Of a DNA stretch of 64,000 nt, positions 34,437-42,704 are shown in pieces. The notes under the pieces are model-generated. The model searched no databases and was not told the DNA's origin. It was given only the letters and a program-made list of their open reading frames with translations. Numbering within the stretch: position 1 is the stretch's first letter; each line of letters starts with the position of its first letter. A program made the position numbers and the translations under genes. The stretch comes from Polyangiaceae bacterium (lineage in GTDB: Bacteria; Myxococcota_A; Polyangia; Polyangiales; Polyangiaceae): the NCBI GenBank assembly GCA_015075635.1, contig JABTUA010000003.1:1736001-1800000 (forward strand), given 5' to 3'.

Positions 34437-34571
34437 TTTCGGGAGACTGCCACGGGTCCGGTCCGACGCACGTGACAAAGCGCATCTCGCGGTGCGTCAG
34501 GGACGACGCGCGCGCAGCGCGTGCGCGGTCCGGATTGCGGCGCTCGGTGGGCTGACGGATGATGGTCGCCG

Positions 34572-35477
34572 ATGCGGCTCCGTGCGGCGTTCCTGTGTGT
34601 GGTCCTGGCGAGCGCCTGCGGTCAGAGCTCGGACCCCGACAGCACGCCAGGCGGTGGCGGTGGAGGAGGAGCGGCTGCGGTGGGCGGCGGCGCAGGGGGT
34701 AGCGCGGGCGCAGGTGGCGGCGCTGGCGCAAGTGGCAGCGCCGGGGCGGGGGGCAGCGCTGGCGCAAGTGGCAGCGGCGGGGCGGGTGGCAGCGCGGGCG
34801 CCGGTGGCAGCGCGGGCGCGGGTGGCAGCGCGGGCGCGGGCGCCACGGACGCCGGTGACGCGGGCACGCTGCCGCTGCCCGGCTTCGGCAGCATCCTCGG
34901 CGACTGCGGCCCGGTCGACGCCACGGAGATCCTCTCCGCAAGCGCGTTCAGCTTCGACAATTCGCTCGACTTCGGCACCGCCACCTTCGACGACACCGCG
35001 CTCTCACCCGGAGGGAAGAAGATCTTCGACGCCGGCAACCTCGGCGGCAGCTCGCTCCACTCCGAGATCTTCAGTTACGAGGTGCTGTACCGCTGCGAGC
35101 TCGCCACCTTGCTCAAGACCGAGGCGGAGGTCGAGTACGTGGACACGGGTGGCAAGAAGACGGACCTCTTGGTCGAGATCGACGGCTACAAGCTCGGCGT
35201 CAGCGTCACCCGTGCGTTCATCTATCCGCCCGGCACGCCGTACACGGTGAGCGTTGCCCAGGACCTGCTCGACAAGAAGCTCGGCGACATCCTGCTCAGC
35301 AACCAGAACGTGAAGCCGATCGACGCCTGGAAGAAGCAGATCCTGCACATTCTGGCCTGGGACAAGCAGCACCGGGACGCCCTGGCGCAGGCCTACCCGC
35401 TCGTTCCGGCGTCCACCCGGGCCGACACCATCGTGATGGTCACGGTCACCGAGGGCAACGACGCCTTCGTGTATTAG
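34572..35477 (+). CDS. Lipoprotein with Gly/Ala linker and unknown C-terminal domain
   Basis: A 301-residue protein with lipobox ASAC (around residue 16) and a Gly/Ala/Ser linker of about 75 residues coded by degenerate GGCAGC-rich repeats. A compact domain follows from about residue 110. This domain (LHSEIFSYEVLYRCELATLL, then KKTDLLVEIDGYKLGVSVTR and DLLDKKLGDILLSNQN) is well ordered and looks conserved. The SEIFS...TDLLVEIDGYKLGVSVTR arrangement recalls a PD-(D/E)xK nuclease-like core, though the usual ExK is not intact. Function unknown. Confidence 0.7.
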   Translation: MRLRAAFLCVVLASACGQSSDPDSTPGGGGGGGAAAVGGGAGGSAGAGGGAGASGSAGAGGSAGASGSGGAGGSAGAGGSAGAGGSAGAGATDAGDAGTLPLPGFGSILGDCGPVDATEILSASAFSFDNSLDFGTATFDDTALSPGGKKIFDAGNLGGSSLHSEIFSYEVLYRCELATLLKTEAEVEYVDTGGKKTDLLVEIDGYKLGVSVTRAFIYPPGTPYTVSVAQDLLDKKLGDILLSNQNVKPIDAWKKQILHILAWDKQHRDALAQAYPLVPASTRADTIVMVTVTEGNDAFVY

Positions 35478-35596
35478 GCTGACAAAAGGGCGCGCCGCCT
35501 GCCGATGCCCGAGCACTCTTCGCAGATCCTGCGCGCTCGGCCGCTGCAAACTCCCGGCTTTCGCGGCGTGGCACGCGCGATGCGTCAGCACCCGTC

Positions 35597-36244
35597 ATGG
35601 CCCGCATCACCCTCGCCGCGCTCCTGGTCGCCGCGGGCGCCGTGGCGACGCTGCCCGGCGCGGCAGCTCCGCCCTGCGGCTCGTGGGAGATCGAGTACGC
35701 CCTGCGCGCGAACCTGAAGCTGACCGACACCCCGCTCGGTCAGGGTGACGGGGTCGTACGGATAGGCCCCGGACGTACGGTCCTGCGCTTCGGGGACCGC
35801 GGCGGGAGCCCCGGCGGCGCGGTCCAGATGCGACGCTACGAGATGCGCGATCACTTCACGGTCAAGACGCGCACGCTGTTCTGGAACACCGTGGTCGAGA
35901 ACGACACCAAGACTCGCGCCACACCGGACGACAAAGGTGTCGCTGCCTCCGGGGTGATGAACAACCAGGAGCTCGTCTGGAGCACACCCGTGCGCGGCTA
36001 CCGTGTGGACGGCAAGATCACCTGCACCGGCTCCCTGTGCGGCAAGTTCGGCGCGCCTCCGGCCGGCACCACGGAGATCCACATCGGTCCGAACCCGGTG
36101 CAGTTCAGCTCCTTCGGCTTCAGCCCGGACCTGAAGCGGCTGACCATGCCCTTCACCTTCGTCACCAAGACCAAGATGCCCAAGCAGACCTCGTACGTGG
36201 AGCTCAAGGGCAACGAGGTGCGTCGGACCTGTCTGCCTCCGTAG
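35597..36244 (+). CDS. Secreted protein of unknown function
   Basis: A 215-residue protein with a cleavable signal peptide (ITLAALLVAAGAVATLPGAA). The mature part is mostly beta: SWEIEYALRANLKLTD, VVRIGPGRTVLRFGD, YEMRDHFTVKTRTLFWNTVV, and a Cys pair ITCTGSLCGKFG. It ends YVELKGNEVRRTCLPP. The pattern suggests a lipocalin-like or other beta-barrel ligand binder, but no family is recognised. It converges with the methyltransferase gene, four bases apart. Confidence 0.75.
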   Translation: MARITLAALLVAAGAVATLPGAAAPPCGSWEIEYALRANLKLTDTPLGQGDGVVRIGPGRTVLRFGDRGGSPGGAVQMRRYEMRDHFTVKTRTLFWNTVVENDTKTRATPDDKGVAASGVMNNQELVWSTPVRGYRVDGKITCTGSLCGKFGAPPAGTTEIHIGPNPVQFSSFGFSPDLKRLTMPFTFVTKTKMPKQTSYVELKGNEVRRTCLPP

Positions 36245-36247
36245 CCC

Positions 36248-37117
36248 TCAACGTGCTCGCGCCGAAACCAGCCAGCTGCTCGAGCGTCCGAACACGCCGT
36301 CCGGGCGCGCGAGCGGTGCCAGCACTTCTCTCAGGGCCTGCTCCACCTCCGGCCGGCGACGCTCGCCTTCCGCGCCTGCGAGCCGCAGGATCTCGCCGGC
36401 GGGACCCAGGGCCATGGCGAACTCGAGGGCGTGGTCCAGGTCCTTGCCGATCGAGATCTCGGAGTCGAAGCGCTCGAACGTCATGCGATCGAAGCCCGCC
36501 GCCTCGAGCTCGGCGCTGACGACGTTCGGCTCCGCCATCGAGAACGGACCCGGACCGCAGGTGACCTGATCGCCCTTGTCGGGGTGCGGGATGAGCTCGA
36601 GCAAACGCTGCTCGACGTCGTAGAAGAAGGGGTTGTCCACCTTGCGCCGCCAGACCACCATGCTGAGCAGCCCGCCGGGGGCGAGCGAACGCCGGATGTT
36701 GCGGAACGCCGCCACGGGGCTGGCGAAGAACATCGTGCCGAAGCGCGCGAACGCCTGATCGTAGGGGCCGCCCAGATCGGATGCCTGCACGTCCGCCACC
36801 AGGAAGCGCGCGTTCTTCACGCCCGCGCCCTCCGCCTCTTTCCGCGCGCCCTCGATGAAGCGCTCGGCGGCGTCCACACCCACGGCTTCGCCGCTCGGGC
36901 CGACTTGCCGCGCGATGACCTGCGTCGTGTCGCCGAAGCCGCAGCCGACGTCCAGCACCCGCGAGCCGACCCGCGGCGGATGGCGCTCGAGCACGGCGTC
37001 TCCGTGGGACCCGAGCCCCCGGGTCAAGAGCTCGCGGAAGCGCACGAACTTGTCGAACAGCACGGTATTCCATGCCTCGACGGCCTCCAGGTTCTCCTGA
37101 TCCACGTTGACGGCCAT
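36248..37117 (-). CDS. SAM-dependent methyltransferase (UbiE/Methyltransf_11-like)
   Basis: A 289-residue class I methyltransferase. Motif I is SRVLDVGCGFGDTTQVIA, followed by GVDAAERFIEGARKEAE (acidic end of strand 2), ARFLVADVQASDLGG and FARFGTMFFASPVAAFRNI. RRSLAPGGLLSMVVWRR is the post-motif region. It should methylate a small molecule; target unknown. ATG 37117 has GAGGGG five bases upstream. It lies 50 bp downstream of the beta-propeller lipoprotein gene on the same strand. Confidence 0.9.
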   Translation of the reverse strand: MAVNVDQENLEAVEAWNTVLFDKFVRFRELLTRGLGSHGDAVLERHPPRVGSRVLDVGCGFGDTTQVIARQVGPSGEAVGVDAAERFIEGARKEAEGAGVKNARFLVADVQASDLGGPYDQAFARFGTMFFASPVAAFRNIRRSLAPGGLLSMVVWRRKVDNPFFYDVEQRLLELIPHPDKGDQVTCGPGPFSMAEPNVVSAELEAAGFDRMTFERFDSEISIGKDLDHALEFAMALGPAGEILRLAGAEGERRRPEVEQALREVLAPLARPDGVFGRSSSWLVSARAR

Positions 37118-37167
37118 GCTGCCCCTCTGGGCGGAGCATAACGAAGGAGAGCCGCCAAGCGAAGCGG

Positions 37168-39129
37168 CTAGCGCGCGATCTGCGCACGCCGGGGCGCGAA
37201 GCTCACCCGCCGGGTCTCCTTGATGCGGCTGCCGTCGAGCTCGCCTTCGACGATCTCGTAGCCGAGCAGGGCGAACAGGCGACCCTTGAAGAACAGCGGG
37301 CGCGCGTTGCCGTACCAGTCCACGCAGGAGGCGCGGCAGCCGTCGTCGGCGCTGCCTTCGGGCCGAGCGCCCAGCGTGCCGAGCTCGGTGAACCGCAAGA
37401 GGTCGTTGCGTAGGAACAGCACCGACGCCGAATTCTGGAACAGGTGCTCGTAGCCGGGGCGGCCGGCCTCGGCCACGGGCAGGCCGATCAGCCCCGATTT
37501 TTCGTCGAGCGGCTTGTAGAAGAAGCCGTGGCTCCGGAGCTCGCCCTGTGAGGCGTTCTTGCGCGTGTAGCGCTGGGCCACGCTCGGGCGCTGGCCGAGG
37601 GCGATGGGTGAGAAGTGCAGGTCCTTGCCGTCGGTGCCGACGACCAGCGCGTCGGCGCCCAGCGCCTCGATGCGATCGACGCCGTGGGTGAGCGGGAGCT
37701 TCGCGGGCTCGGCGCCGCCGGAGTAGCGGTAGGCGACCAGACCGCCGCGCTCCTTCTCCTCGGGCGCGCCCCAGCCGCTGCCCGTGCCGTAGAGCACGTA
37801 TTTGCCGACGAAGCGGTTCTGGAAGGTGTAGCCGGCGGGCTTGGGCAGCTGGCGGTAGTGCGAGGCGGGGACTTTGTCCGCGCCGTCGGAGAAGCTCGTG
37901 AGGCGCACGCGCATCAAGGCGATGTCGCCGCCGCTGACCTCCGCGTTCCACATGCCGTCGCCCGCAGCCTCGGCGCGTACCAGCACGTTCAGAAAACCCT
38001 CGGTGTCTTCCAAGAACGAGAACTGATCGACCGGGCTACCCGCGGTCTGGAGCGCCGACGGGCTCGAGCCGTCGAGCGGCATTCGGTACACGAACGAGCG
38101 CGGCAGTGAGCGGTCGTCGAGCTGTTCGTAGTCGGTGACCCAGACGAACACCGAGCCGGGGGACACGTAGAACACGCGCCCCGCCGGGCCGAGCACCGCC
38201 GTGGCGTCGCACGAGAGCTCGCGTTTGCCGAGATCGCAGACCGTGACGGTGTGCAGCGTGAGCGACGAAGCCTTCTGGATCGGCCGGTAGATGCGCGTCG
38301 CCGAGGCGATGCGCTGGAAGTCGGTGTCCTTCACCCCCTTCTTCCACTTGCGCAGGGCAGGGAAGGAGCGGAACGGATCCTCGTCGCCGACGGACAAGTA
38401 GAGCGGGGTGTAGAAGATCAGCTTGTCGCCGATCAGGCGGCTCGCGTAGTTGCGCGAGGAGTAATAGTCGTTCGAGCGCAGGTGATAGGTTGCGCGATAC
38501 TTCAGCCGCCCGGAGTCGCTGATGTCGAACAGACCGAGCTCCGTTCCGCCGCGGTCGTAGCTGTAGCCGACCACCACGACGGTGTTCGCGCCGATCAGCA
38601 TCTCGTCGTACCAGGTGCCGCCTGGGTCGATGTCCGGCGCGAAGGCGTCCACCGCCGAGACCGGCGTCAGGTCCGAAGTGCGGACCGTGAACAGCCGGCC
38701 GCGCCGCAGCACCACCAGGTGATCGCCGTGCAGCTTCACGATGCCGCCCTCGTCCACCCCGGCGTGCTGGGTGTTCGTGACCGACTCGTCGCTCTTGGCA
38801 GACGACGCGGTGTCTGCCGCGGCGCTGGGCTCGGGTGCGGGGGCCGCTTGCGCGGCGGGGGCCTCGGCTTCGGCGCCGGCGTAGGCGGAGCCCGGCTGCG
38901 CGGTGTGGGCCTGCGCCTTTCGCGCCTTGGCCATGTCCTTCAAGAACTTGGACAGCTCCGCCTCGGAGCCGAAGGCCGTCAGGGTCTTCCTCGAGTGGTG
39001 CTGGATGACCTTCGCGAGCGGGTCGCCATCGGTGGACTTGCGGCAGGCCGGCCCGAGGGCGGCGCCGAGGCCGAGGGTGGCGACGGCCAGGATTTTCGGG
39101 AGCTTGGCGGAGAAGCGGGCGAACGGCAT
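37168..39129 (-). CDS. Beta-propeller (PF09826-type) lipoprotein
   Basis: A 653-residue protein with lipobox LGPAC (near residue 29), a helical segment (LSKFLKDMAKARKAQA) and an Ala/Pro-rich linker. It then has the entry motif NTQHAGVDEGGIVKLHGDHL, the hallmark of the secreted beta-propeller domain family PF09826 (NxQxxGVDExxIVK). Many blade strands follow (LVVLRRGRLFTVRTSDL, VVVVGYSYDRGGTELGLFD, YVLYGTGSGWGAPEEKE). It is anchored in the envelope; these domains are thought to be binding or scaffold units, with no activity assigned. Confidence 0.85.
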   Translation of the reverse strand: MPFARFSAKLPKILAVATLGLGAALGPACRKSTDGDPLAKVIQHHSRKTLTAFGSEAELSKFLKDMAKARKAQAHTAQPGSAYAGAEAEAPAAQAAPAPEPSAAADTASSAKSDESVTNTQHAGVDEGGIVKLHGDHLVVLRRGRLFTVRTSDLTPVSAVDAFAPDIDPGGTWYDEMLIGANTVVVVGYSYDRGGTELGLFDISDSGRLKYRATYHLRSNDYYSSRNYASRLIGDKLIFYTPLYLSVGDEDPFRSFPALRKWKKGVKDTDFQRIASATRIYRPIQKASSLTLHTVTVCDLGKRELSCDATAVLGPAGRVFYVSPGSVFVWVTDYEQLDDRSLPRSFVYRMPLDGSSPSALQTAGSPVDQFSFLEDTEGFLNVLVRAEAAGDGMWNAEVSGGDIALMRVRLTSFSDGADKVPASHYRQLPKPAGYTFQNRFVGKYVLYGTGSGWGAPEEKERGGLVAYRYSGGAEPAKLPLTHGVDRIEALGADALVVGTDGKDLHFSPIALGQRPSVAQRYTRKNASQGELRSHGFFYKPLDEKSGLIGLPVAEAGRPGYEHLFQNSASVLFLRNDLLRFTELGTLGARPEGSADDGCRASCVDWYGNARPLFFKGRLFALLGYEIVEGELDGSRIKETRRVSFAPRRAQIAR

Positions 39130-39230
39130 GGGAGGTCCTCGCCGGGTCGAACGGCCGGCGAGGGAGGCCCCTTACACGGCGTTTCTCTTTGACCAGCCCA
39201 GTAGGTCGGGGGGACGCTCGATTGGCAAGG

Positions 39231-39893
39231 ATGAACCGCGCTTTCGTGCTCGTGCTCGCCCTCCTGACGCTGTGCTCCGCGTGCACGCCGGAGATGCGGG
39301 GCAAGCGTTTGCTCGGCAAGTACGAGAAGGTCTTCGCCACCTGCCGCAAGCTCACCGAGGAGGCCAAGCTCCTGCCCGGCCAGCACTCGTGCACGAAGGT
39401 GGCGAGCCTGGCAGTCGAGAGCTCGCTGCGCGACACCGGCCTGGAAGAGGCCAAGTGGCGAACCATGCTCACGGCCTGGCTCAGCGAAACGGGCTTCACC
39501 CCCTACTACGTGAGCTCGTCCGAGGCAGCTGCCGACTCCGCGCTCGCCGTGCTGCCGGCCGCGGCCGCTGCGCCCGCCGAGTCTGCCGCGCCGACCAGCA
39601 CGCCGCGGACGCAGCGCGCGCCCGAGAAGCTCGACGCGGGTCTCCTGGCCAAGCCAGCGGACGCCGGCGGAGGGAAGCCGATGGAGGCAGCGAGCGGCGA
39701 CTCGGCCGACGCCGGCGCGAGCCCGAAGAAGAAGCCCGCCTACGGGGTCGGCAGCAAGGTGCAGGTGCTCTGGGGCGCCAAGTGGTGGCCCGCCACCGTG
39801 CTTCAGGTGAAGGACGACAAGTACCTGATCCACTACGACGGCTGGGCCAGCTCTTGGGACGAGTGGGTGACCACGGCCAGGATGAGACGTTGA
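39231..39893 (+). CDS. Lipoprotein with C-terminal Tudor-knot/chromo-like domain
   Basis: A 220-residue protein from ATG 39231. The signal peptide ends LCSAC (lipobox). A short helical section has two cysteines (FATCRKLTEEAK, GQHSCTKVASL), then an Ala/Pro/Lys linker of about 80 residues. The last 50 residues read YGVGSKVQVLWGAKWWPATV, VKDDKYLIHYDGWASSWDEW and VTTARMRR. This is the Tudor-knot/chromo-barrel pattern (G-x-V-x-W-x-W-W-A-x-V ... Y-x-I-H-Y-x-G-W-x-x-x-W-D-E-W) known from eukaryotic chromatin proteins, here on a surface lipoprotein. Confidence 0.75.
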   Translation: MNRAFVLVLALLTLCSACTPEMRGKRLLGKYEKVFATCRKLTEEAKLLPGQHSCTKVASLAVESSLRDTGLEEAKWRTMLTAWLSETGFTPYYVSSSEAAADSALAVLPAAAAAPAESAAPTSTPRTQRAPEKLDAGLLAKPADAGGGKPMEAASGDSADAGASPKKKPAYGVGSKVQVLWGAKWWPATVLQVKDDKYLIHYDGWASSWDEWVTTARMRR

Positions 39894-40050
39894 CGCCGAA
39901 CCGCCGCGCGACCACTGGCGTGACGGATTCCTGACACGAGTGCGAAGCAACGTTCGCGCGCTCGGCCTGGCGCGGGAGTTGCTCCCGCCGGAGCGAGCCT
40001 AGACGAACTCGCCGCCGTCGCGTTTTTGCGCTAGGGGGTGAGCTTCGTCG

Positions 40051-41013
40051 ATGAACTCCGCCACCCTGACCCAGACCGGAGACCTGGCGAGCGAGCTCTT
40101 AGCGCTCTTGCGCGAGACGGATCCCGCGCTGCTCACGGACACGGTGACCGAGCGCGCGAGGGAACGCTGGTCGCGCATCCGTGCCAGCGTCGAGGAGCTG
40201 GCGGACGAACCCGCCGCTCCGCCGCCCATCACCGAGTCCTTGGCGACGCTGCGCGAGCTGATGCAGGAGGCGGAGGCGCCGAGCAGCGAGTCGGCCAGCT
40301 ACTGGCTGTCGTTGCGCCCGCACTTGATGGCGACCTACGAGCGCCTGGCGGGTGAGCTCCGGCGCCGCTCGGTGCGCGCGCCCACGCTGCGTCCGACCAA
40401 CTGGGCCCGCATCGGCTTCCACGTCAGCTCGGCGCTCGGCGCGCTGCTCCTGCTCGAGGTGTTCCTGAGTCGTACCGGTACGCTCTGGGCGACAGGGGCC
40501 TTCGCCGCCTACTGCTGGGTGATGGAGACCGGGCGCGCCTTCAGCAAGCGCTGGAACGACCGGCTGATGCGCGTGCGCTTCTTCCAGCTCATCATCCATC
40601 CGCACGAGCACCACCACGTCAATTCGGCGACCTGGTACGGGACCGCGCTGGTCATCCTGGCGGTGGTGAGCCCACCGTTCGCTTCGGCCGCGGCCCTGGC
40701 GGTGCTCGGCATCGGCGATCCTGCCGCGGGCCTGGTCGGCCGGCGCTGGGGCCGCCGGCCGCTGGCGGGGGGGCGCACCGTGGAGGGCACCTTGGCCTTC
40801 GCCGCGTTCGGCACGCTGGCGTCCTTCGCCGTGCTCTCGCTCTGGCACGGCGCGGCGGCGTGGCCGCTGCTCTTGCTGATTTCGGCAGCCGCGGGCGCCG
40901 CCGGCGCCGTCGCGGAGGCCGTCAGCGTCCGCATCGACGACAACCTGTCCGTGCCGCTCGCGGCCGCCCTCGCGGCTGGCCTCGCCGGGCTGGCGCTGGG
41001 TGTTCAGATCTGA
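40051..41013 (+). CDS. Dolichol/phytol-kinase-like membrane protein
   Basis: A 320-residue protein whose first 115 residues are soluble helices, followed by about six hydrophobic segments. The C-terminal core is the SEC59/DGK1/VTE5 signature: LGIGDPAAGLVGRRWGRRPL, then GGRTVEGTLAFAAFGTL and AVAEAVSVRIDDNLSVPL. Members are CTP-dependent kinases for polyprenols or diacylglycerol, or cytidylyltransferases. An insertion-region motif HPHEHHHVNSATWYG with clustered histidines lies before the core. The substrate in bacteria is not settled. It may support lipid recycling for polysaccharide or glycoprotein synthesis. Confidence 0.8.
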   Translation: MNSATLTQTGDLASELLALLRETDPALLTDTVTERARERWSRIRASVEELADEPAAPPPITESLATLRELMQEAEAPSSESASYWLSLRPHLMATYERLAGELRRRSVRAPTLRPTNWARIGFHVSSALGALLLLEVFLSRTGTLWATGAFAAYCWVMETGRAFSKRWNDRLMRVRFFQLIIHPHEHHHVNSATWYGTALVILAVVSPPFASAAALAVLGIGDPAAGLVGRRWGRRPLAGGRTVEGTLAFAAFGTLASFAVLSLWHGAAAWPLLLLISAAAGAAGAVAEAVSVRIDDNLSVPLAAALAAGLAGLALGVQI

Positions 41014-41025
41014 TCTGGGCGAGCA

Positions 41026-41625
41026 TCACTGCTCGAAGCAGTACAGATGGCGGAATACGGCACAGTCCTGCGCGCCGGGCAGCGCCGACCACTTGAAGCC
41101 GTAGGCCGTGATCTCGCCGACGGTGGCCTGGCCGTCGCCGGACCAGTCGTTGCAGTCGTCGCCCGTCGCGGTGCCGTCGGCCGCCGTGCCGGTCCAGGCA
41201 GTGAGGCCGATCGTCGTCTGCTCCGAGTACTCGTCGTAGTCCAGGTTCGCCTTCAGTGAGCCCGAGGTCAGCCCGGTCCAGCCCGCGGCGATCACCGTGC
41301 CACTCACCGAGACGTAGTTGCCTTCGGCCCGCGTGAAGCGCGTGCTCGGTGAGGACGTGGAGTCGCTGAGCCACGCCATGTAGCTGCCCGAGAGGCCCGC
41401 CTCCGCCGCGCGCGTCGCGCACTGGGCGTCGGCCTTGGCGACGGAGCCGAAGTCCGAGGTGTATTCGGTGGAGGTCACGAAGGCGATCTTGGGCTTGGGC
41501 GCCGCTGCGTCGCCGCCGCTGCCGCCGATGCCTCCGTCGCCCACCACCGTTGCCGGAGGGCCGCTGCCGTCGCCGCCGCCGCAGCCCTGCAAGAGCCAGG
41601 CGAAGCAGAGCCAACCGAGGCGCAT
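41026..41625 (-). CDS. DUF1554-type lipoprotein
   Basis: A 199-residue protein from ATG 41625 with lipobox LLQGC and a short Gly/Asp linker. The domain reads IAFVTSTEYTSDFGSVAKAD, AQCATRAAEAGLSGSYMAWL, SDSTSSPSTRF, then WTGTAADGTATGDDCNDWS and CAVFRHLYCFEQ. This is the PF07588/DUF1554 pattern, first described in Leptospira surface proteins, related to endostatin/C-type-lectin folds with two disulphides. It is likely a surface adhesin-like module; ligand unknown. Confidence 0.75.
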   Translation of the reverse strand: MRLGWLCFAWLLQGCGGGDGSGPPATVVGDGGIGGSGGDAAAPKPKIAFVTSTEYTSDFGSVAKADAQCATRAAEAGLSGSYMAWLSDSTSSPSTRFTRAEGNYVSVSGTVIAAGWTGLTSGSLKANLDYDEYSEQTTIGLTAWTGTAADGTATGDDCNDWSGDGQATVGEITAYGFKWSALPGAQDCAVFRHLYCFEQ

Positions 41626-41665
41626 CGGTCTCAGTTTCCCGCCCGAGCCGGCTCGGTGCAAGCCT

Positions 41666-42355
41666 TCACCACGGAAAAGGCTGGCCGTCGTAGTTCAGGA
41701 AGCTGCCGCTCTCGGACACGCTGAGCTCGTCGAGGATGCGCAGCAAGCGCGCCGCGGACTCCTCCACGGGCATGGTCGCGCCGGACCCGCCCATGTCAGT
41801 CTTCACCCAGCCGGGGTTGACGGCCACGCAGGCGAAGCCCTCCGACCCGAGCGCGATCGCCAGGTTGCGCGTCGCCATGTTGAGGGCGGCCTTGGCCATG
41901 CGGTAGCCCCAGGCTCCGCCGCTGCCGTTGTCCGCGAGCGACGCCATCCCGGTCGAGACGTTCATGATCCGCTTGACCGAGCTCTGGCGAAGGCGTGGCA
42001 ACAGCGCCCGTGTCACCCTCAGCGGGCCTAGAGCGTCAGTGGCGTAGGCGCTCTGCATGTCGTCGAAATCGAGTTCTTCGAGGGGTCGCAGCTTGCCGAC
42101 CACGCCGGCGTTGTTGATCAAGGCGTCGATGGCGCCTGGGGCGACGCGTCGCTCCAGCCCGGCGACACTCTCGGCGCTGGCGACGTCGAGCTCGACGACC
42201 TCGACTCGGTCGGGGTGAGCGCTCCGTAGCGCTCCGAGCTTGGTCGATGTGTCGGGCGCGCGCGCCGACGCGACGACCTGGTCGCCGCGCTCGGCGAGCT
42301 GGCGTGCCAGCTCGAGGCCGATGCCTCGGCTCGTTCCGGTGACGAAGACCCGCAT
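41666..42355 (-). CDS. Short-chain dehydrogenase/reductase
   Basis: A 229-residue classical SDR. The N-terminus MRVFVTGTSRGIGLELARQL is the TGxxxGIG nucleotide motif, with ALINNAGVVG (NNAG), RIMNVSTGMASL (catalytic Ser) and GYRMAKAAL (YxxxK). AVNPGWVKTDMGG is the usual post-active-site motif. It should oxidise or reduce a small alcohol or carbonyl using NAD(P). Similar to C-factor-like SDRs of myxobacteria in length and motif order, but that specific role is not shown. It lies 40 bp upstream of the DUF1554 gene on the same strand. Confidence 0.9.
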   Translation of the reverse strand: MRVFVTGTSRGIGLELARQLAERGDQVVASARAPDTSTKLGALRSAHPDRVEVVELDVASAESVAGLERRVAPGAIDALINNAGVVGKLRPLEELDFDDMQSAYATDALGPLRVTRALLPRLRQSSVKRIMNVSTGMASLADNGSGGAWGYRMAKAALNMATRNLAIALGSEGFACVAVNPGWVKTDMGGSGATMPVEESAARLLRILDELSVSESGSFLNYDGQPFPW

Positions 42356-42545
42356 GGGCGGAGTCTCGCCGCGGGGCGCCGCCCGCGCAATTGCGTGCGC
42401 ACCCGGGTCGGTCTGACCTTCGTGACACGGTGGGTGTGACCGGACACCCACGCGCGCGCCGGTCTCGCCCCCGAGAAACGCGGGGAAATCCCTGGGGCAC
42501 GCTCCGGCACGGGCCGTGCTTCTACCACTCGGTGAGGCCATCCCC

Positions 42546-42704
42546 ATGACCCCGCGTCGTACCCCGTCGAAGACCCCCTGGCTGGCTGCGCTCTCGGCCG
42601 CCGAGCTCAGAGCCGTGTTCGCCAGGGCCCGCGAGCGCGCCGGCAAGGCACGTCCGCGCCGCGCGAGCTCGGCAGAGCTCGCCCTCAAGTCGAACCGAGC
42701 GTGA
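42546..42704 (+). CDS. Possible small basic protein
   Basis: A 52-residue frame from ATG 42546 (MTPRRTPSKTPWLAALSAAE) with a helical middle (LRAVFARARERAGKARPRRA). GGTGAGG lies about ten bases upstream. The protein is strongly basic and could bind nucleic acid, but there is no family match and such frames occur by chance at this base composition. It overlaps the convergent methyltransferase gene by 20 bp. The surrounding 42356-42545 has no other gene. Confidence 0.3.
   Translation: MTPRRTPSKTPWLAALSAAELRAVFARARERAGKARPRRASSAELALKSNRA

Noticed and set aside
42356..42545. Promoter or regulatory RNA upstream of the small basic frame
   Set aside because: No clear -10/-35 pair or conserved structure was seen; only ordinary G+C-rich sequence.
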